64,000 nucleotides of DNA from Xylophilus sp. Leaf220 (GTDB taxonomy: Bacteria > Pseudomonadota > Gammaproteobacteria > Burkholderiales > Burkholderiaceae_C): assembly GCF_001421705.1 (NCBI RefSeq), contig NZ_LMKO01000023.1, forward strand, positions 170,639 to 234,638, written 5' to 3'. Made by a program: the position numbers and the translations under genes. The notes under the pieces were generated by a model that did no database searches, was not told where the DNA came from, and saw only the letters and a list, made by a program, of their open reading frames with translations. Below, piece by piece: positions 7,756 to 16,835 of this stretch. The stretch's first letter is position 1; the number at the start of each line of letters is the position of its first letter.

Positions 7756-8928
7756 TCAGATCGCGCCGACGCTGCCGGTCACCGGCAGCACGATGCCGGT
7801 GATGTAGCCGGCGCACGCCGGCGCCGCTAGGAAGACGTAAGCGGGCGCCAGTTCTTCGGGCTGGGCGGGGCGGCCCATGTCGGTGTCCTTGCCGAACGTG
7901 CGCACGTCGCTCGGCTTCTTGTCGGCCGGGTTCAGCGGCGTCCACACCGGGCCCGGCGCCACCGCGTTCACCCGGATGCCGCGCGGCAGCAGGTTGGAGG
8001 CCAGCGCCTTGGTGAACGCGTGGATCGCGCCCTTGGTGGCCGAGTAGTCGAGCAACTGCTTGCTGCCGCGCAGCCCGGTGGTCGAGCCGGTATTGAGGAT
8101 GCTGCCGCCGCGCGGCAGGTGCGGCAGCGCGGCCTGCACCATGTGGAAGTAGCCGTGCACGTTGGTGCGCAGGGTCATGTCGAGCTGCTGCTCGGTGATG
8201 TCGGTGATGTCCTCGGCATGCGACTGGAAGGCGGCGTTGTTGACCAGCACGTCGAGCCGGTCGAAGGCCTTGACCGTCTTCTCCACCGCGCGCTTGCAGA
8301 AGGCGGGCTTGCGCACGTCGCCCGGGATCAGGATGCAGCGCTGTCCTTCGGCCTCGACCGCGCGGCGGGTGTCCTCGGCATCCTGGTGCTCGTCGAGGTA
8401 GACGATCGCGACGTCGGCCCCCTCGCGGGCGAACAGCACCGCCACCGACCGGCCGATGCCCGAATCGCCGCCGGTGACGATGGCCGCCATGCCGCCGAGC
8501 TTGCGGCTGCCGGCGTAGTCGGGCGCGTCGTAGCGGGGGCGCAGCGCCATGCTGCGCTCCAGGCCCGGCTTGACCAGGCGGCGGGCGGGCAGCGGCGTTT
8601 CGGGCTGGCGGCGGGCACCGGCCTGCACCGCCTTCTTGGGTGCCGCGGCGCCGGCGCGGGCATCGCGCGCGGCCTGGGCCCGCTGGATCGCGCGCTGGGT
8701 GGCGCCGGTGCCGGCGGCGGCCGCGCGGGCCGGCGGGGCAGCGGTCTTGCGCGACGGAGCCGCGGCAGTGGCCGCCTTGCCGGCGGGGGCCTTGCGGCCG
8801 GCGGTCTTGCGGGAGGGGGCGGAAGCGCTGGCGCTTGTGCGGGTGCTGGAGCGGGAAGTCGGCACGTCGGAAGGGGGCTGCACGGGCCAGCCGCGGAGGC
8901 GGCGGCATCCGGTCCCGGTGCCAGCCAT
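7756..8928 (-). CDS. SDR oxidoreductase with basic N-terminal tail
   Basis: Short-chain dehydrogenase of the YghA-like long branch, 390 residues. The core from about residue 125 has cofactor motif TGGDSGIG (near 150-157), NNAA (the NNAG equivalent), NTGSTTG, and catalytic YSATK near 290. About 115 residues precede it, rich in Ala, Lys, Arg, Pro and Ser with repeated AP-SRKTA and GRKAPAGKA units, like histone H1/AlgP-type tails. The first ATG gives this tail; no clear ribosome site was found, so the start is uncertain and a GTG inside the tail is possible. The substrate is unknown. It faces a divergent Bug binding protein gene. Confidence 0.8.
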   Translation of the reverse strand: MAGTGTGCRRLRGWPVQPPSDVPTSRSSTRTSASASAPSRKTAGRKAPAGKAATAAAPSRKTAAPPARAAAAGTGATQRAIQRAQAARDARAGAAAPKKAVQAGARRQPETPLPARRLVKPGLERSMALRPRYDAPDYAGSRKLGGMAAIVTGGDSGIGRSVAVLFAREGADVAIVYLDEHQDAEDTRRAVEAEGQRCILIPGDVRKPAFCKRAVEKTVKAFDRLDVLVNNAAFQSHAEDITDITEQQLDMTLRTNVHGYFHMVQAALPHLPRGGSILNTGSTTGLRGSKQLLDYSATKGAIHAFTKALASNLLPRGIRVNAVAPGPVWTPLNPADKKPSDVRTFGKDTDMGRPAQPEELAPAYVFLAAPACAGYITGIVLPVTGSVGAI

Positions 8929-9032
8929 GCTAGGGACGGCTTTGGCAGGCGGTGTAACAGGGCGCCCCGGGGCACCGATAGGGGGCCAAAAACCCCACGG
9001 CCCAATGCCCTTTTCTCTAGGGTAACTGCCCG

Positions 9033-9060
9033 TTGCACCTGGAGGACCGGTGGCTATGAT
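9033..9060 (+). promoter_or_regulatory. Candidate sigma-70 promoter of the Bug gene
   Basis: TTGCAC at 9033-9038 and TATGAT at 9055-9060, 16 bases apart. The -10 matches consensus at five of six positions. The predicted transcript start is about 20 bases before the ATG at 9089, leaving room only for the CAGGAAGA ribosome site. Confidence 0.45.
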
Positions 9061-9088
9061 CGCCCGTCATTTCACAGGAAGACCGCTC

Positions 9089-10075
9089 ATGCACAAACTG
9101 CTCTCTCTCACCGTACTGGCAGCGGCCGCGCTCGGCGCCATCGGCGTCCAGGCCCAGGATTTCCCCGCCGGCAAGCCGGTGACGATCGTGGTGCCGTTCA
9201 CCGCGGGCGGCCCGACCGACCGCGTGGCGCGCGACCTGGCGGAAGCCCTGCGCAAGCCCCTGGGCGGCGTGAGCGTGATCATCGAGAACGCGGCCGGCGC
9301 CGGCAGCACCATCGGCACCGCCAAGGTGGCCCGCGCCAATCCGGACGGCTACACCCTGCTGCTCAACCACATCGGCATGGCCACGATGCCCGGCCTCTAC
9401 CGCAAGCTGCCGTTCAAGGTGGAGAGCGATTTCGAATACCTCGGCATCATCAACGACGTGCCGATGACGCTGATCGCCAAGCCTGCGCTGCCGGCCAACA
9501 CGTACAAGGAACTGACCGGCTGGATCGCCGACAACAAGGGCAAGATCAACCTGGGCAACGCCGGCGTCGGCTCGGCGTCGCACCTGTGCGGCCTGCTGTT
9601 CCAGAGCGCCACCAAGGTCGAGATGACGCCGGTGCCGTACAAGGGCACCGCGCCGGCCATCGCCGACCTGATCGGCGGCCAGATCGACCTGCTCTGCGAC
9701 CAGACGACCAACACCACCTCGCAGATCGAGGCCAAGAAGGTCAAGGCCTATGCGGTCACCACCGACAAGCGCCTGACCACGCCCGCCCTGAAGGACCTGC
9801 CGACGCTCGCCGAGTCGGGCCTGAAGGACTTCCAGGTCACGATCTGGCACGGCCTGTACGCGCCCAAGGGCACGCCGGCGCCGGTGCTCAAGAAGATCAG
9901 CGACGCGCTCAAGGTCGCGCTGAAGGACCCGGAATTCGTCAAGAAGGAAGAAGGCCTGGGCGCCGTGATCGCCAACGACAAGCGGGTCGAGCCTGCCGGC
10001 CACAAGGAGTTCGTCGCGGCCGAGATCGCCAAGTGGACGCCGATCATCAAGAACGCGGGCGTCTACGCCGACTGA
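9089..10075 (+). CDS. Bug-family (TctC-like) periplasmic binding protein
   Basis: Tripartite-tricarboxylate-transporter receptor of the Bug family, 328 residues. The signal peptide is residues 1-22 (MHKLLSLTVLAAAALGA, cut after VQAQ). The mature part begins with the family motif DFPAGKPVTIVVPFTAGG, then ENAAGAGSTIGTAKVARANPDGYTL split across the usual positions, and ends in the typical EIAKW helix. CAGGAAGA precedes the chosen ATG; 13 codons upstream are open but not protein-like. Bug proteins bind carboxylates or similar small molecules. No tctA/tctB permease genes are nearby, so this is an orphan receptor, as is usual in Bordetella/Comamonadaceae-type genomes. An intrinsic terminator follows directly. 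Confidence 0.92.
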   Translation: MHKLLSLTVLAAAALGAIGVQAQDFPAGKPVTIVVPFTAGGPTDRVARDLAEALRKPLGGVSVIIENAAGAGSTIGTAKVARANPDGYTLLLNHIGMATMPGLYRKLPFKVESDFEYLGIINDVPMTLIAKPALPANTYKELTGWIADNKGKINLGNAGVGSASHLCGLLFQSATKVEMTPVPYKGTAPAIADLIGGQIDLLCDQTTNTTSQIEAKKVKAYAVTTDKRLTTPALKDLPTLAESGLKDFQVTIWHGLYAPKGTPAPVLKKISDALKVALKDPEFVKKEEGLGAVIANDKRVEPAGHKEFVAAEIAKWTPIIKNAGVYAD

Positions 10076-10092
10076 GCGTTCCCCCCGCGCCG

Positions 10093-10130
10093 AAAGCCGC
10101 CGCAGCCCGCCCGGGCCCGGCGGCTTTTTT
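10093..10130 (+). terminator. Intrinsic terminator of the Bug gene
   Basis: AAAGCCGCCG (10093-10102) pairs with CGGCGGCTTT (10118-10127) and is followed by a T-run to 10130. It touches the stop codon of the convergent GGDEF-EAL gene. Confidence 0.85.
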
Positions 10131-12802
10131 CATGGTGCGCAGCGCTGGATCCGGGGTGGCATGCCGCCGCCGATCAACGCGGCGAAGGCGGTCGCGTCCA
10201 CCGGATAGCTGAAGTGGAAGCCCTGCATCTGGTCGCAGGCGTTGGTGCGCAGAAAGTTCTCCTGCTCGGCCGTCTCCACGCCCTCGGCCACCACCGTCAG
10301 GCCCAGCGCCCGGCCGATGGTGATGATGGCCTGGGTGATCGCCTTGTCCTCGGCGCTGGTCGCCAGTTCGCGGATGAAGGACTGGTCGATCTTGATCGTG
10401 TCGACCGGGAAATGCTTCAGCTGCCCCAGCGCCGAATACCCGGCGCCGAAATCGTCGATCGCCAGCCGCACGCCCATCGCCTTGACCGCCTGCAGCAGCG
10501 CCAGGGCGCGCTCGGGGTCGCGGATCACCGTGCTCTCGGTCAGCTCCAGCTCCAGCCAGCGCGGCTCCAGCCCGGTCTCGCGCAGGATCGCGGCCAGGTC
10601 GGCGATGAAATCGGCATGGTCGAGCTGGCGGGCCGACACGTTGACCGCCATGCAGACCGCGGGCAGGCCCTGGCGCTGCCACTCGACGCTCTGCCGGCAG
10701 GCCTCGTGCAGCACCCAGCGGCCGATGGCGACGATCAGCCCGGTCTCCTCGGCCAGCGGAATGAAGCGCGAGGGCGGCACCTCGCCCAGCTCGGGGCTGG
10801 TCCAGCGCAGCAGGGCCTCGACGCCCACCACGCCCTGGCTGCCGCAGGAGAGCTTGGCCTGGTAGTGCACCGCCAGCTCGCCCCGCACCAGCACCTGGCG
10901 CAGCCCCGTCTCCAGCGCCAGCCGCTCGATCGAGCGCACCTGGATCTCGGCCGAATAGAACTGCGCGTTGTTCTTGCCGCGGTCCTTCGCGCTGTACATG
11001 GCCGCGTCGGCGTTCTTCATCAGCGTCTGCTCGTCGCGGCCGTCGGCCGGCGAGCGGGCCACGCCGATGCTGGCCGACACGCTGCATTCGCTGCCGCCGA
11101 TCCACACCGGCCGCGCCGCCTGGACCAGCATCGCCTGGGCCGCGAGGGCGATGGAGGCGGTGTCGTCGGTCGGCAGCAGCACCACGAACTCGTCGCCCGC
11201 CAGCCGCGCCAGCACGCCGCCCGGCGGCAGCACCCGGCGGAAGCGGCCGGCGAGCTCCTGCAGCAACTGGTCGCCGGCGCCGTGGCCCAGGGTGTCGTTG
11301 ATGAACTTGAAACGGTCGAGGTCGATGAACAGCACCGCGCAACCGGCGGCGCCCTCGGCCGCGAAGGCCAGTGCGCGGCCCAGCAGGGTGCCGAAGTGGG
11401 CCCGGTTGGGCAGCCCGGTGAGGGTGTCGTGCGTCGCCAGGTGCTGGGCGCGGCTCTCGGCCAGCTTCATCCGGGTGATCTCGTGCGAGACGCCGCGGTA
11501 GCCGGCGAAGGCGCCGTCGGCACCGAACATCGGCTCGCCGCTGACGCTCACGAAGTAGGGACGGCCGTCGGGCAGCGAGCGGAACATCGGCACGTCGCGG
11601 AACGGCTGGTGGGCCTCCAGCGTCTCGCGCAGCGGGCCCCAGCCGCCGGGCAGGTCGACCGCCAGTTCGGCGTCCCACACCGGCCGGCCCAGGTAGACCT
11701 TCTGCACCGCGCGGGTCTCGTGCCGGCGGCCCTCCATCGCGCAGTAGTGCAGCCGGGTGTCCAGCTCCCAGTACCAGTCGGACGACAGGTGCGTCAGCGC
11801 GCGGAAGCGCGCCTCGCTCTCGCGCAGCGCCGACTCCACCGCGCGCTGCTGGGTGATGTCGCGCAGGATGCCGTGGAAGCCCCGCGGCCGGCCCGCGGCG
11901 TCGCGCAGCAGGTGCACCGAGCCCTCCACGTCGAGCACCCGGCCGTCGCGGTGCAGGTACTGCCACTCCTCCCGCTCGCAGGCCACGCCGCTGCGCCAGA
12001 CGCGCTTGAAGGTGGCGCCCACCAGCCGCGCCATCGCGTCGGTCTGGAAGGCGCGGTTGTTGGTCGCCAGCACCTCGTCGCGACTGTAGCCCAGCAGCCG
12101 GGTGAAGGCGGTGGTGCAGAACATGTGGTTGCCGGCCAGGTCCACCTCGTAGTAGGCGTCCTGGATGCTTTCGAGGATCGCATGGCGGCGCTCGCTGGCG
12201 CGCAGGGCCTCTTCGGCGGCGCGGCGTTCGGCCTCCTCGTCGAACTTGTCGAGCGCGAAGGCGATGTTGCGGGCCATGCGCTCGATCAGCCGCACCGTCT
12301 CGTCGTCGAACGCGCCGGGGCGCTCGGCGTAGAACATCAGCACGCCGATGGTGCCGCGGCGTGGCACCAGCGGCACCGCGGCGCCCGAGCCCAGGCGGCG
12401 CCGTGCGACCGTTTCCTTCCAGGCCGACACCCGCTGGATGCGCGGGTCGTTCTGCAGGTCGTTGCTGACGCTCGGCCGGCCGGTGCGGAACGCGGTGCCC
12501 GCGGTGCCGCCGCTCTCGACCGACGCGCCGTCGACCGACATGTTCATGTTGTCGACCAGGTGCGGCTCCACCCCGGCCGCGGCCACGCTGCGCAGCCGGC
12601 CGGTGGCGGCGTCGCGCAGGCTGACCGAGACGATGCGGAAGTAGCCGTCGGCCATCGCCGCGGCACAGACTTCGCGGAACAGGTCGCGCTCGGTCGCGCA
12701 GCGCAGCACCGCCTCGTTGGTGGCGCTCAGCACCGCATGCAGCGCCGCGAGGTGTTCGAGGTGCTGGTGGTGGGCGTCGGCGGGAGTGCCGTCCGGCGTC
12801 AT
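10130..12802 (-). CDS. GAF-PAS-PAS-GGDEF-EAL c-di-GMP enzyme
   Basis: Cytoplasmic signalling protein, 890 residues, no membrane segments. It holds GAF (about 15-195), PAS (about 205-330), PAS (about 335-455), GGDEF (about 465-625) and EAL (about 640-880) domains. The cyclase signature reads AGDEF (near 534-538), a variant often still active. The EAL side keeps EALLRW (near 664), NVSARQL and DDFGAGYS (near 784), so phosphodiesterase activity is likely. It should make and/or degrade c-di-GMP in response to a small ligand sensed by GAF/PAS. It is the only c-di-GMP turnover gene in the window and could feed the MshEN-bearing glycosyltransferase at 60765-62465, although the two are 48 kb apart (inference). 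Its stop lies in the Bug terminator. Confidence 0.92.
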   Translation of the reverse strand: MTPDGTPADAHHQHLEHLAALHAVLSATNEAVLRCATERDLFREVCAAAMADGYFRIVSVSLRDAATGRLRSVAAAGVEPHLVDNMNMSVDGASVESGGTAGTAFRTGRPSVSNDLQNDPRIQRVSAWKETVARRRLGSGAAVPLVPRRGTIGVLMFYAERPGAFDDETVRLIERMARNIAFALDKFDEEAERRAAEEALRASERRHAILESIQDAYYEVDLAGNHMFCTTAFTRLLGYSRDEVLATNNRAFQTDAMARLVGATFKRVWRSGVACEREEWQYLHRDGRVLDVEGSVHLLRDAAGRPRGFHGILRDITQQRAVESALRESEARFRALTHLSSDWYWELDTRLHYCAMEGRRHETRAVQKVYLGRPVWDAELAVDLPGGWGPLRETLEAHQPFRDVPMFRSLPDGRPYFVSVSGEPMFGADGAFAGYRGVSHEITRMKLAESRAQHLATHDTLTGLPNRAHFGTLLGRALAFAAEGAAGCAVLFIDLDRFKFINDTLGHGAGDQLLQELAGRFRRVLPPGGVLARLAGDEFVVLLPTDDTASIALAAQAMLVQAARPVWIGGSECSVSASIGVARSPADGRDEQTLMKNADAAMYSAKDRGKNNAQFYSAEIQVRSIERLALETGLRQVLVRGELAVHYQAKLSCGSQGVVGVEALLRWTSPELGEVPPSRFIPLAEETGLIVAIGRWVLHEACRQSVEWQRQGLPAVCMAVNVSARQLDHADFIADLAAILRETGLEPRWLELELTESTVIRDPERALALLQAVKAMGVRLAIDDFGAGYSALGQLKHFPVDTIKIDQSFIRELATSAEDKAITQAIITIGRALGLTVVAEGVETAEQENFLRTNACDQMQGFHFSYPVDATAFAALIGGGMPPRIQRCAP

Positions 12803-13124
12803 GGGCGGCGGCGCGGCGCGGCGCTACGGGGCCCGGTGGCGGCGTGCGGAGAACGGCGTGCGGCGGCGGGCGGCGGGGCCGGTCGGCGGGACTGCAGGGA
12901 ACACATCATGCGCGGTAGCCGTGACCAGAGACAGGGTTGAAGAGACGGCACCGCCAGACGATCCGTGCGCAGCAGCATCCATGCCTGCGATGGTGACGGG
13001 CCGGCATGCTCCGCAGCATCCGGGTTTTCACCTGCAGGCAACAGCGTAACCCGCTGCCAAGCTCGGTGGCAAGCCGCGCCCCGTTGCGCCGCCGCCTCAC
13101 CTATCACCCAGGAGACTTCCCCGC
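12803..13124. other. 322-base divergent intergenic region
   Basis: Lies between the starts of the GGDEF-EAL gene (minus) and a Bug gene (plus) and must hold both promoters. The left third is almost pure G+C. A GGAGA ribosome site at 13111-13115 serves the Bug gene. No confident -35/-10 pair, repeat or small gene was seen. Confidence 0.6.
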
Positions 13125-14153
13125 ATGCGCCGCACCCCCGTTGTCCGCCGGATCTTCCTCCATGCCTGTGCGCTGGCCGCCGCATCGCTCGCCGCCGGGA
13201 TGGCCGCACCCGGCACCGCCCTGGCGCAGACGCCGTGGCCGAGCAAGCCGGTGCGCATCGTCGTGCCCTTCGCGCCCGGCGGCACCACCGACCTGCTGGC
13301 CCGCGCCGTGGCGCCCGAGCTGTCGAAGGCCTTCGGCCAGCCCTTCATCGTCGACAACCGGGCCGGCGCCGGCGGCAACGTGGGCGCCGACATGGTCGCC
13401 AAGGCCGCGCCCGACGGCTACACCCTGCTGATGGGCACGGTGGGCACCCACGGCATCAACCGGGCGCTCTACGCGAAGATGCCCTTCGACCCGATCAAGG
13501 ACTTCGCGCCGGTGACGCTGGTGGCCGCGGTGCCCAACGTGATGGTGATGAACGCCGAGAAGGCCCGGGCGATGGGCATCCGCAACGTGCAGGACTTCGT
13601 GCGGGTGGCCAAGGACCGTCCGGGCAAGCTCAACATGGCCTCGAGCGGCAACGGCACCTCGATCCACCTGGCGGGCGAGCTGTTCAAGAGCATGACCGGC
13701 ACCTACATGGTCCACTTCCCGTACCGCGGCTCGGGCCCGGCGATCATGGACATGGTGGGCGGCAACATGGACGTGATGTTCGACAACCTGCCGTCGTCGA
13801 TGCAGCAGATCAAGGGCGGCAAGCTGGTCGCCCTGGCCGTGACCAGCGCCCAGCGCTCGCCGGCCCTGCCCGACGTGCCCACGGTGGAAGAGGTCGGCGG
13901 CCCGGCGCTCAAGGGCTTCGAGGCCAGCTCGTGGTTCGGCCTCCTGGCGCCGGCCGGCACGCCGCCCGAGATCGTCAACCGCATCCAGCAGGAGCTGGCC
14001 AGGTCGCTGCAGACGGCGGCGATCAAGGAAAAGATGGAAGCCCAGGGCGCGATCCCCAGCGGCAACACGCCGCAGGAGTTCGCCAGGCTGATCGACAGCG
14101 AGCACCGCAAGTGGGCCGAGGTGGTGAAGACCTCGGGCGCCAAGGTCGACTAG
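13125..14153 (+). CDS. Bug-family periplasmic binding protein
   Basis: Second orphan Bug receptor, 342 residues. It has a long signal peptide, residues 1-35, beginning [11 protein letters not shown] with a twin-arginine look ([10 protein letters not shown], not the strict Tat motif), cut after ALAQ. Mature hallmarks are [38 protein letters not shown] and [16 protein letters not shown]. It is only moderately similar to the protein at 9089-10075, so they are paralogues with different ligands rather than a recent duplication. AGGAGA lies ten bases upstream of the ATG. No TctA/TctB permease genes are adjacent. Confidence 0.92.
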   Translation: MRRTPVVRRIFLHACALAAASLAAGMAAPGTALAQTPWPSKPVRIVVPFAPGGTTDLLARAVAPELSKAFGQPFIVDNRAGAGGNVGADMVAKAAPDGYTLLMGTVGTHGINRALYAKMPFDPIKDFAPVTLVAAVPNVMVMNAEKARAMGIRNVQDFVRVAKDRPGKLNMASSGNGTSIHLAGELFKSMTGTYMVHFPYRGSGPAIMDMVGGNMDVMFDNLPSSMQQIKGGKLVALAVTSAQRSPALPDVPTVEEVGGPALKGFEASSWFGLLAPAGTPPEIVNRIQQELARSLQTAAIKEKMEAQGAIPSGNTPQEFARLIDSEHRKWAEVVKTSGAKVD

Positions 14154-14179
14154 CCGCCGGCGGCGTGCACCGCCCGCTC

Positions 14180-14220
14180 GCTATCGAATCGATAGCTGGT
14201 GGCCGTTGCGGAATACCGGC
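14180..14220 (+). repeat. Palindromic intergenic repeat, copy B
   Basis: Perfect palindrome GCTATCGA-A-TCGATAGC (14180-14196), then a degenerate GGCCG/CCGGC arm pair ending at 14220. Same family as the copies at 16790, 21674, 37023, 42890 and 42987. It sits between convergent genes. Confidence 0.8.
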
Positions 14221-14249
14221 TGCAGCCGTTTTTCATTCGAAAACGGGGC

Positions 14250-14573
14250 TTACACGCCCCAGACCACGTCCTTGCCTTCGGCCGCGCTGCGCTTGAGCAT
14301 GTCGATGAAGGGGGCGGTGCGCTGGCGCAGGGTGACGCTGTGGGTGCCGTGCGCATGGTGGCCCGCGCCGTCGGCGTTCTCGTCGGCGACCTGCTGGGGC
14401 TGCTCTTCGTCGTGGCGCACCGCGGCTTCGAGCGCGGCGACGGCGCCGGGAATCTGGGCGACGGTGATGATGCCCTGGTGGGCCGGCTCCTTGCCGATCA
14501 GCTTGAGCACCTGCTGGGCGCTGGCTTCGAGCAGGATGACTTCGGCAGTAGCTTGGGATTTGAACTTGAACAT
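14250..14573 (-). CDS. DUF1840 protein
   Basis: Small cytoplasmic protein, 107 residues, of a family found mainly in Burkholderiales and relatives. The N-terminus (MFKFKSQATAEVILLE), the LIGKEP motif and the IPGAVAALEAAV segment match the family; the C-terminus carries RTAPFIDMLKRSAAE. A histidine-bearing patch (DGAGHHAHGTH) in the middle is a possible metal site, though this is speculative. Function is unknown. CACAAT on the minus strand at 14631-14626, about 53 bases upstream, is a candidate -10 box. Confidence 0.85.
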   Translation of the reverse strand: MFKFKSQATAEVILLEASAQQVLKLIGKEPAHQGIITVAQIPGAVAALEAAVRHDEEQPQQVADENADGAGHHAHGTHSVTLRQRTAPFIDMLKRSAAEGKDVVWGV

Positions 14574-14820
14574 GGTGTCGTCTTTTTTGGGCTGAGGTGA
14601 AGTCGCGCCGCCGGGGCGTCTGCGGATTGTGCCGCGTGCGGTGCGGCCGACTGCAACTGTCCGTCAGCCCGCGGTGCGGCCGGCACGCGCCCTCCCATCC
14701 GGGGCACCGATACCGGTGCTCACCCGGTCGCGCGGCGGCGCTCCTACACTCCCGGGCGTCGGCGGGTTTGCGCGCCACCCCGCCACGGCCGACCACCGCA
14801 CCCTCCTTCCGCGACCCCGC

Positions 14821-16029
14821 ATGCCCGTCACCCGCCCTCGTGTCCCTCGCCGCCCGTCCACCGCCCTGCGCACCGCCGCCGCCGTGCTGGCCGTGGTGGC
14901 GCTCGCCGGCTGCGCCAGCACCCGCGACACCGCCGGCTACTACTGGGATGCGGTGACCGGCCACCTGCGGGTGATGCAGGCCGCCCGCCCGGTCGACCAG
15001 TGGCTGGCCGAGCCCGCCGCGCCGCCCGCCCTGAAGGAGCGGCTGCAGTTGGCGCAGCGGATCCGCGCCTTCGCCTCGCGCGAACTGGGCCTGCCCGACA
15101 ACGCCAGCTACCGCCGCTATGCCGATCTGCAGCGCGCCGCGGTGATCTGGAACGTGGTGGCCGCGCCCGAGCTTTCGCTGGAGCTGCACACCTGGTGCTT
15201 CCCGGTGGCCGGATGCATCGGCTACCGCGGCTACTACGAGGAGGCGCAGGCCCGGGCCGAAGCCGCGCGCCTGCAGGCCGACGGGCTGGAAACCGCCGTC
15301 TACGGCGTGCCCGCCTATTCAACGCTGGGCTGGATGAACTGGCTGGGCGGCGATCCGCTGCTCAACACCTTCATCGGCTACCCCGAGGGCGAGCTGGCCC
15401 GCATCGTCTTCCACGAGCTGGCCCACCAGGTGGTCTACGTGCAGGACGACACCAGCTTCAACGAATCCTTCGCCACCGCGGTGGAGCGCCTGGGCCAGCA
15501 GCGCTGGCTGGCCACCGAGGCCTCGGAGGCCGCGCGGCAGGACTACGCCCGCTTCGAAGGCCGCCGCCGAGACTTCCGCACGCTGGTGCAGACCACCCGC
15601 GACCGGCTGCGCGCCATCTACCGGGCCGGGCCCGCCGACGGTGCGGCCGACGACCGGCCGGCGCAGAAGGCCGCCGCGCTGGCGGATTTCCGCAGCGCCT
15701 ATGCCGCGCTGCGCGCCGGCTGGGGCGGCGACGCGGCGCAGGTGTCCGGTTACGACGCCTGGGTGGCGCGGGCCAACAATGCGGCTTTCGGTGCGCAGGC
15801 GGCCTACGACGAGCTGGTGCCGGGTTTCGAGGCGGTGTTCGCCCGCGAGGCCCGCGCCCCCGGCGACCCGTGGCCCCGCTTCTACGCCGAGGTGCGCCGC
15901 CTGGCCGCGCTGCCGCGGGCAGAGCGCCGTGCCGCGCTGGCCGAAGCGGCCGGCGGCGGCTCCACGGCCACCACGGCCACCACGGCCACCACCGATTTTC
16001 ATGACGACCTTCCGGGAGCCCGCTTTTGA
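14821..16029 (+). CDS. Predicted zinc aminopeptidase lipoprotein
   Basis: Lipoprotein-type secreted protein, 402 residues, of the predicted aminopeptidase family (Pfam Aminopep, COG4324). The N-terminus is basic then hydrophobic and ends in lipobox LAGC (cysteine near residue 31). The zinc motif HELAHQ is near 198-203, followed by the family's NESFATAVE where the glutamate is the likely third ligand. Paired cysteines CFPVAGC lie upstream. The start at 14821 gives an ideal lipoprotein signal; the frame is open further left without one. The C-terminus ends in a Thr-Ala-Thr tandem tail encoded by a 9-bp repeat. Its TGA overlaps the TTG start of the next gene, so the two are probably co-translated. 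Confidence 0.82.
   Translation: MPVTRPRVPRRPSTALRTAAAVLAVVALAGCASTRDTAGYYWDAVTGHLRVMQAARPVDQWLAEPAAPPALKERLQLAQRIRAFASRELGLPDNASYRRYADLQRAAVIWNVVAAPELSLELHTWCFPVAGCIGYRGYYEEAQARAEAARLQADGLETAVYGVPAYSTLGWMNWLGGDPLLNTFIGYPEGELARIVFHELAHQVVYVQDDTSFNESFATAVERLGQQRWLATEASEAARQDYARFEGRRRDFRTLVQTTRDRLRAIYRAGPADGAADDRPAQKAAALADFRSAYAALRAGWGGDAAQVSGYDAWVARANNAAFGAQAAYDELVPGFEAVFAREARAPGDPWPRFYAEVRRLAALPRAERRAALAEAAGGGSTATTATTATTDFHDDLPGARF
15962..15993 (+). repeat. 9-bp tandem repeat in the aminopeptidase tail
   Basis: About 3.5 copies of CCACGGCCA, encoding repeated Thr-Ala-Thr. The unit is a multiple of three, so copy-number change would lengthen or shorten the tail without a frameshift. Confidence 0.85.
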
Positions 16030-16373
16030 CCGATCTCTATCTTCGACGTGACCATGCCCTGGGCCAGGCGGCCGCGCGGCGGGTGGCGCGCCACTGGGCC
16101 GAACGCATGGTCGAGCGCTACGGCATGGAATGCCGCTACGAGGAATCGGCCGTGGCCGACGAGGCCGACGTGCTGCACTTCACCGGCACCGGCGTGACCG
16201 GCACCCTGGAGGTGGCGCCCGAGAGCTTCGTGCTCGACGCCAAGCTGGGCCTGCTGCTGAGCGTATTCCAGGACCGCATCGCCGAGGAAGCGCGCCAGGC
16301 GCTGGATGCGATGGCCGTCGACGGCCTGCCCCTCGCGGCAGCCGCCGCCGCGCCGCTGCCGCCCGCGGCCTGA
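16026..16373 (+). CDS. Polyhydroxyalkanoate-system protein
   Basis: 115-residue protein of the PHA granule-associated (PHA_gran_rgn) family. It matches the family N-terminus (DLYLRRDHALGQAAARRVARHWAERM) in pattern and keeps the middle segment FTGTGVTGTLEVAPESFVLDAKLGLLL. The start is TTG at 16026, overlapping the TGA of the upstream gene in a TTGA junction; no later ATG would keep the conserved N-terminus. The C-terminus is an Ala/Pro tail. It probably associates with storage granules or acts in PHA metabolism. No phaC or phasin gene is nearby. Confidence 0.8.
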   Translation: MTDLYLRRDHALGQAAARRVARHWAERMVERYGMECRYEESAVADEADVLHFTGTGVTGTLEVAPESFVLDAKLGLLLSVFQDRIAEEARQALDAMAVDGLPLAAAAAAPLPPAA

Positions 16374-16429
16374 GGGCTTGCCCCCCAACGGAGGCGCACG
16401 ATGCGGCGTTGCGCCGCACGCGGAACGCC

Positions 16430-16684
16430 TTATTCCAGCGAGGCGATCAGGTCGATGTACTGCTGGCGCGCGGCCTCGCCGGCGGTGCCTTTCAGCTTGG
16501 TCCAGGCGTCCCATTTGGCGCGGGCGACCACGTCGCTGAAGCCCGGCCGCTTCTCGGCGTTGTCGCCCTGCGTCGCCTGCTTGTACAGCGCGTAGATCTT
16601 CAGCAGCGTGGGGTTGTCGGGCCGCTCGGCCAGGTTCTTGGAACGGGCGACGGCGGCGTCGAAATCGGCGGTCAGGTCGGACAT
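16430..16684 (-). CDS. Acyl-CoA-binding protein
   Basis: 84-residue ACBP, a four-helix cytosolic carrier of long-chain acyl-CoA. The family signature YALYKQATQGDN (residues 31-42) and KWDAW (about 57-61) are intact, including the tyrosine and lysine that contact the CoA. Full length for the family. It is convergent with the PHA-system gene, which fits a local lipid/acyl-CoA theme. Confidence 0.92.
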   Translation of the reverse strand: MSDLTADFDAAVARSKNLAERPDNPTLLKIYALYKQATQGDNAEKRPGFSDVVARAKWDAWTKLKGTAGEAARQQYIDLIASLE

Positions 16685-16789
16685 GTGCGGTGGCGGAGGG
16701 TTGGGGGAGCGCGCATCTTACGGGGGCGGCACATCGGGTTTGCCCGTAGCACGGGAGCCACCGGCCCGACGACACGCCCGGACCGCATT

Positions 16790-16830
16790 GCTATCGAATA
16801 AATAGCTGGAGGCCGGCTTCCTGCGCCGGC
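16790..16830 (+). repeat. Palindromic intergenic repeat, copy C
   Basis: GCTAT (16790-16794) with ATAGC (16802-16806), then GCCGGC (16812-16817) with GCCGGC (16825-16830). It ends five bases before the stop codon of the M20 gene. Confidence 0.8.
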
Positions 16831-16835
16831 CGTGG

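Noticed and set aside
10214-12940. 908-residue plus-strand frame opposite the GGDEF-EAL gene
   Set aside because: Low-complexity His/Arg/Gln-rich shadow; the minus strand shows all catalytic motifs.
13125-13230. Tat signal on the second Bug protein
   Set aside because: Twin arginines are present but the strict S/T-RR-x-F-L-K pattern is not; a Sec signal is more likely.
9089-14153. The two Bug receptors as a recent tandem duplication
   Set aside because: They share family motifs only; sequences and signal peptides differ throughout.
15962-15993. 9-bp tandem repeat as a CRISPR or regulatory iteron
   Set aside because: Units are contiguous and lie inside a coding sequence as Thr-Ala-Thr codons.
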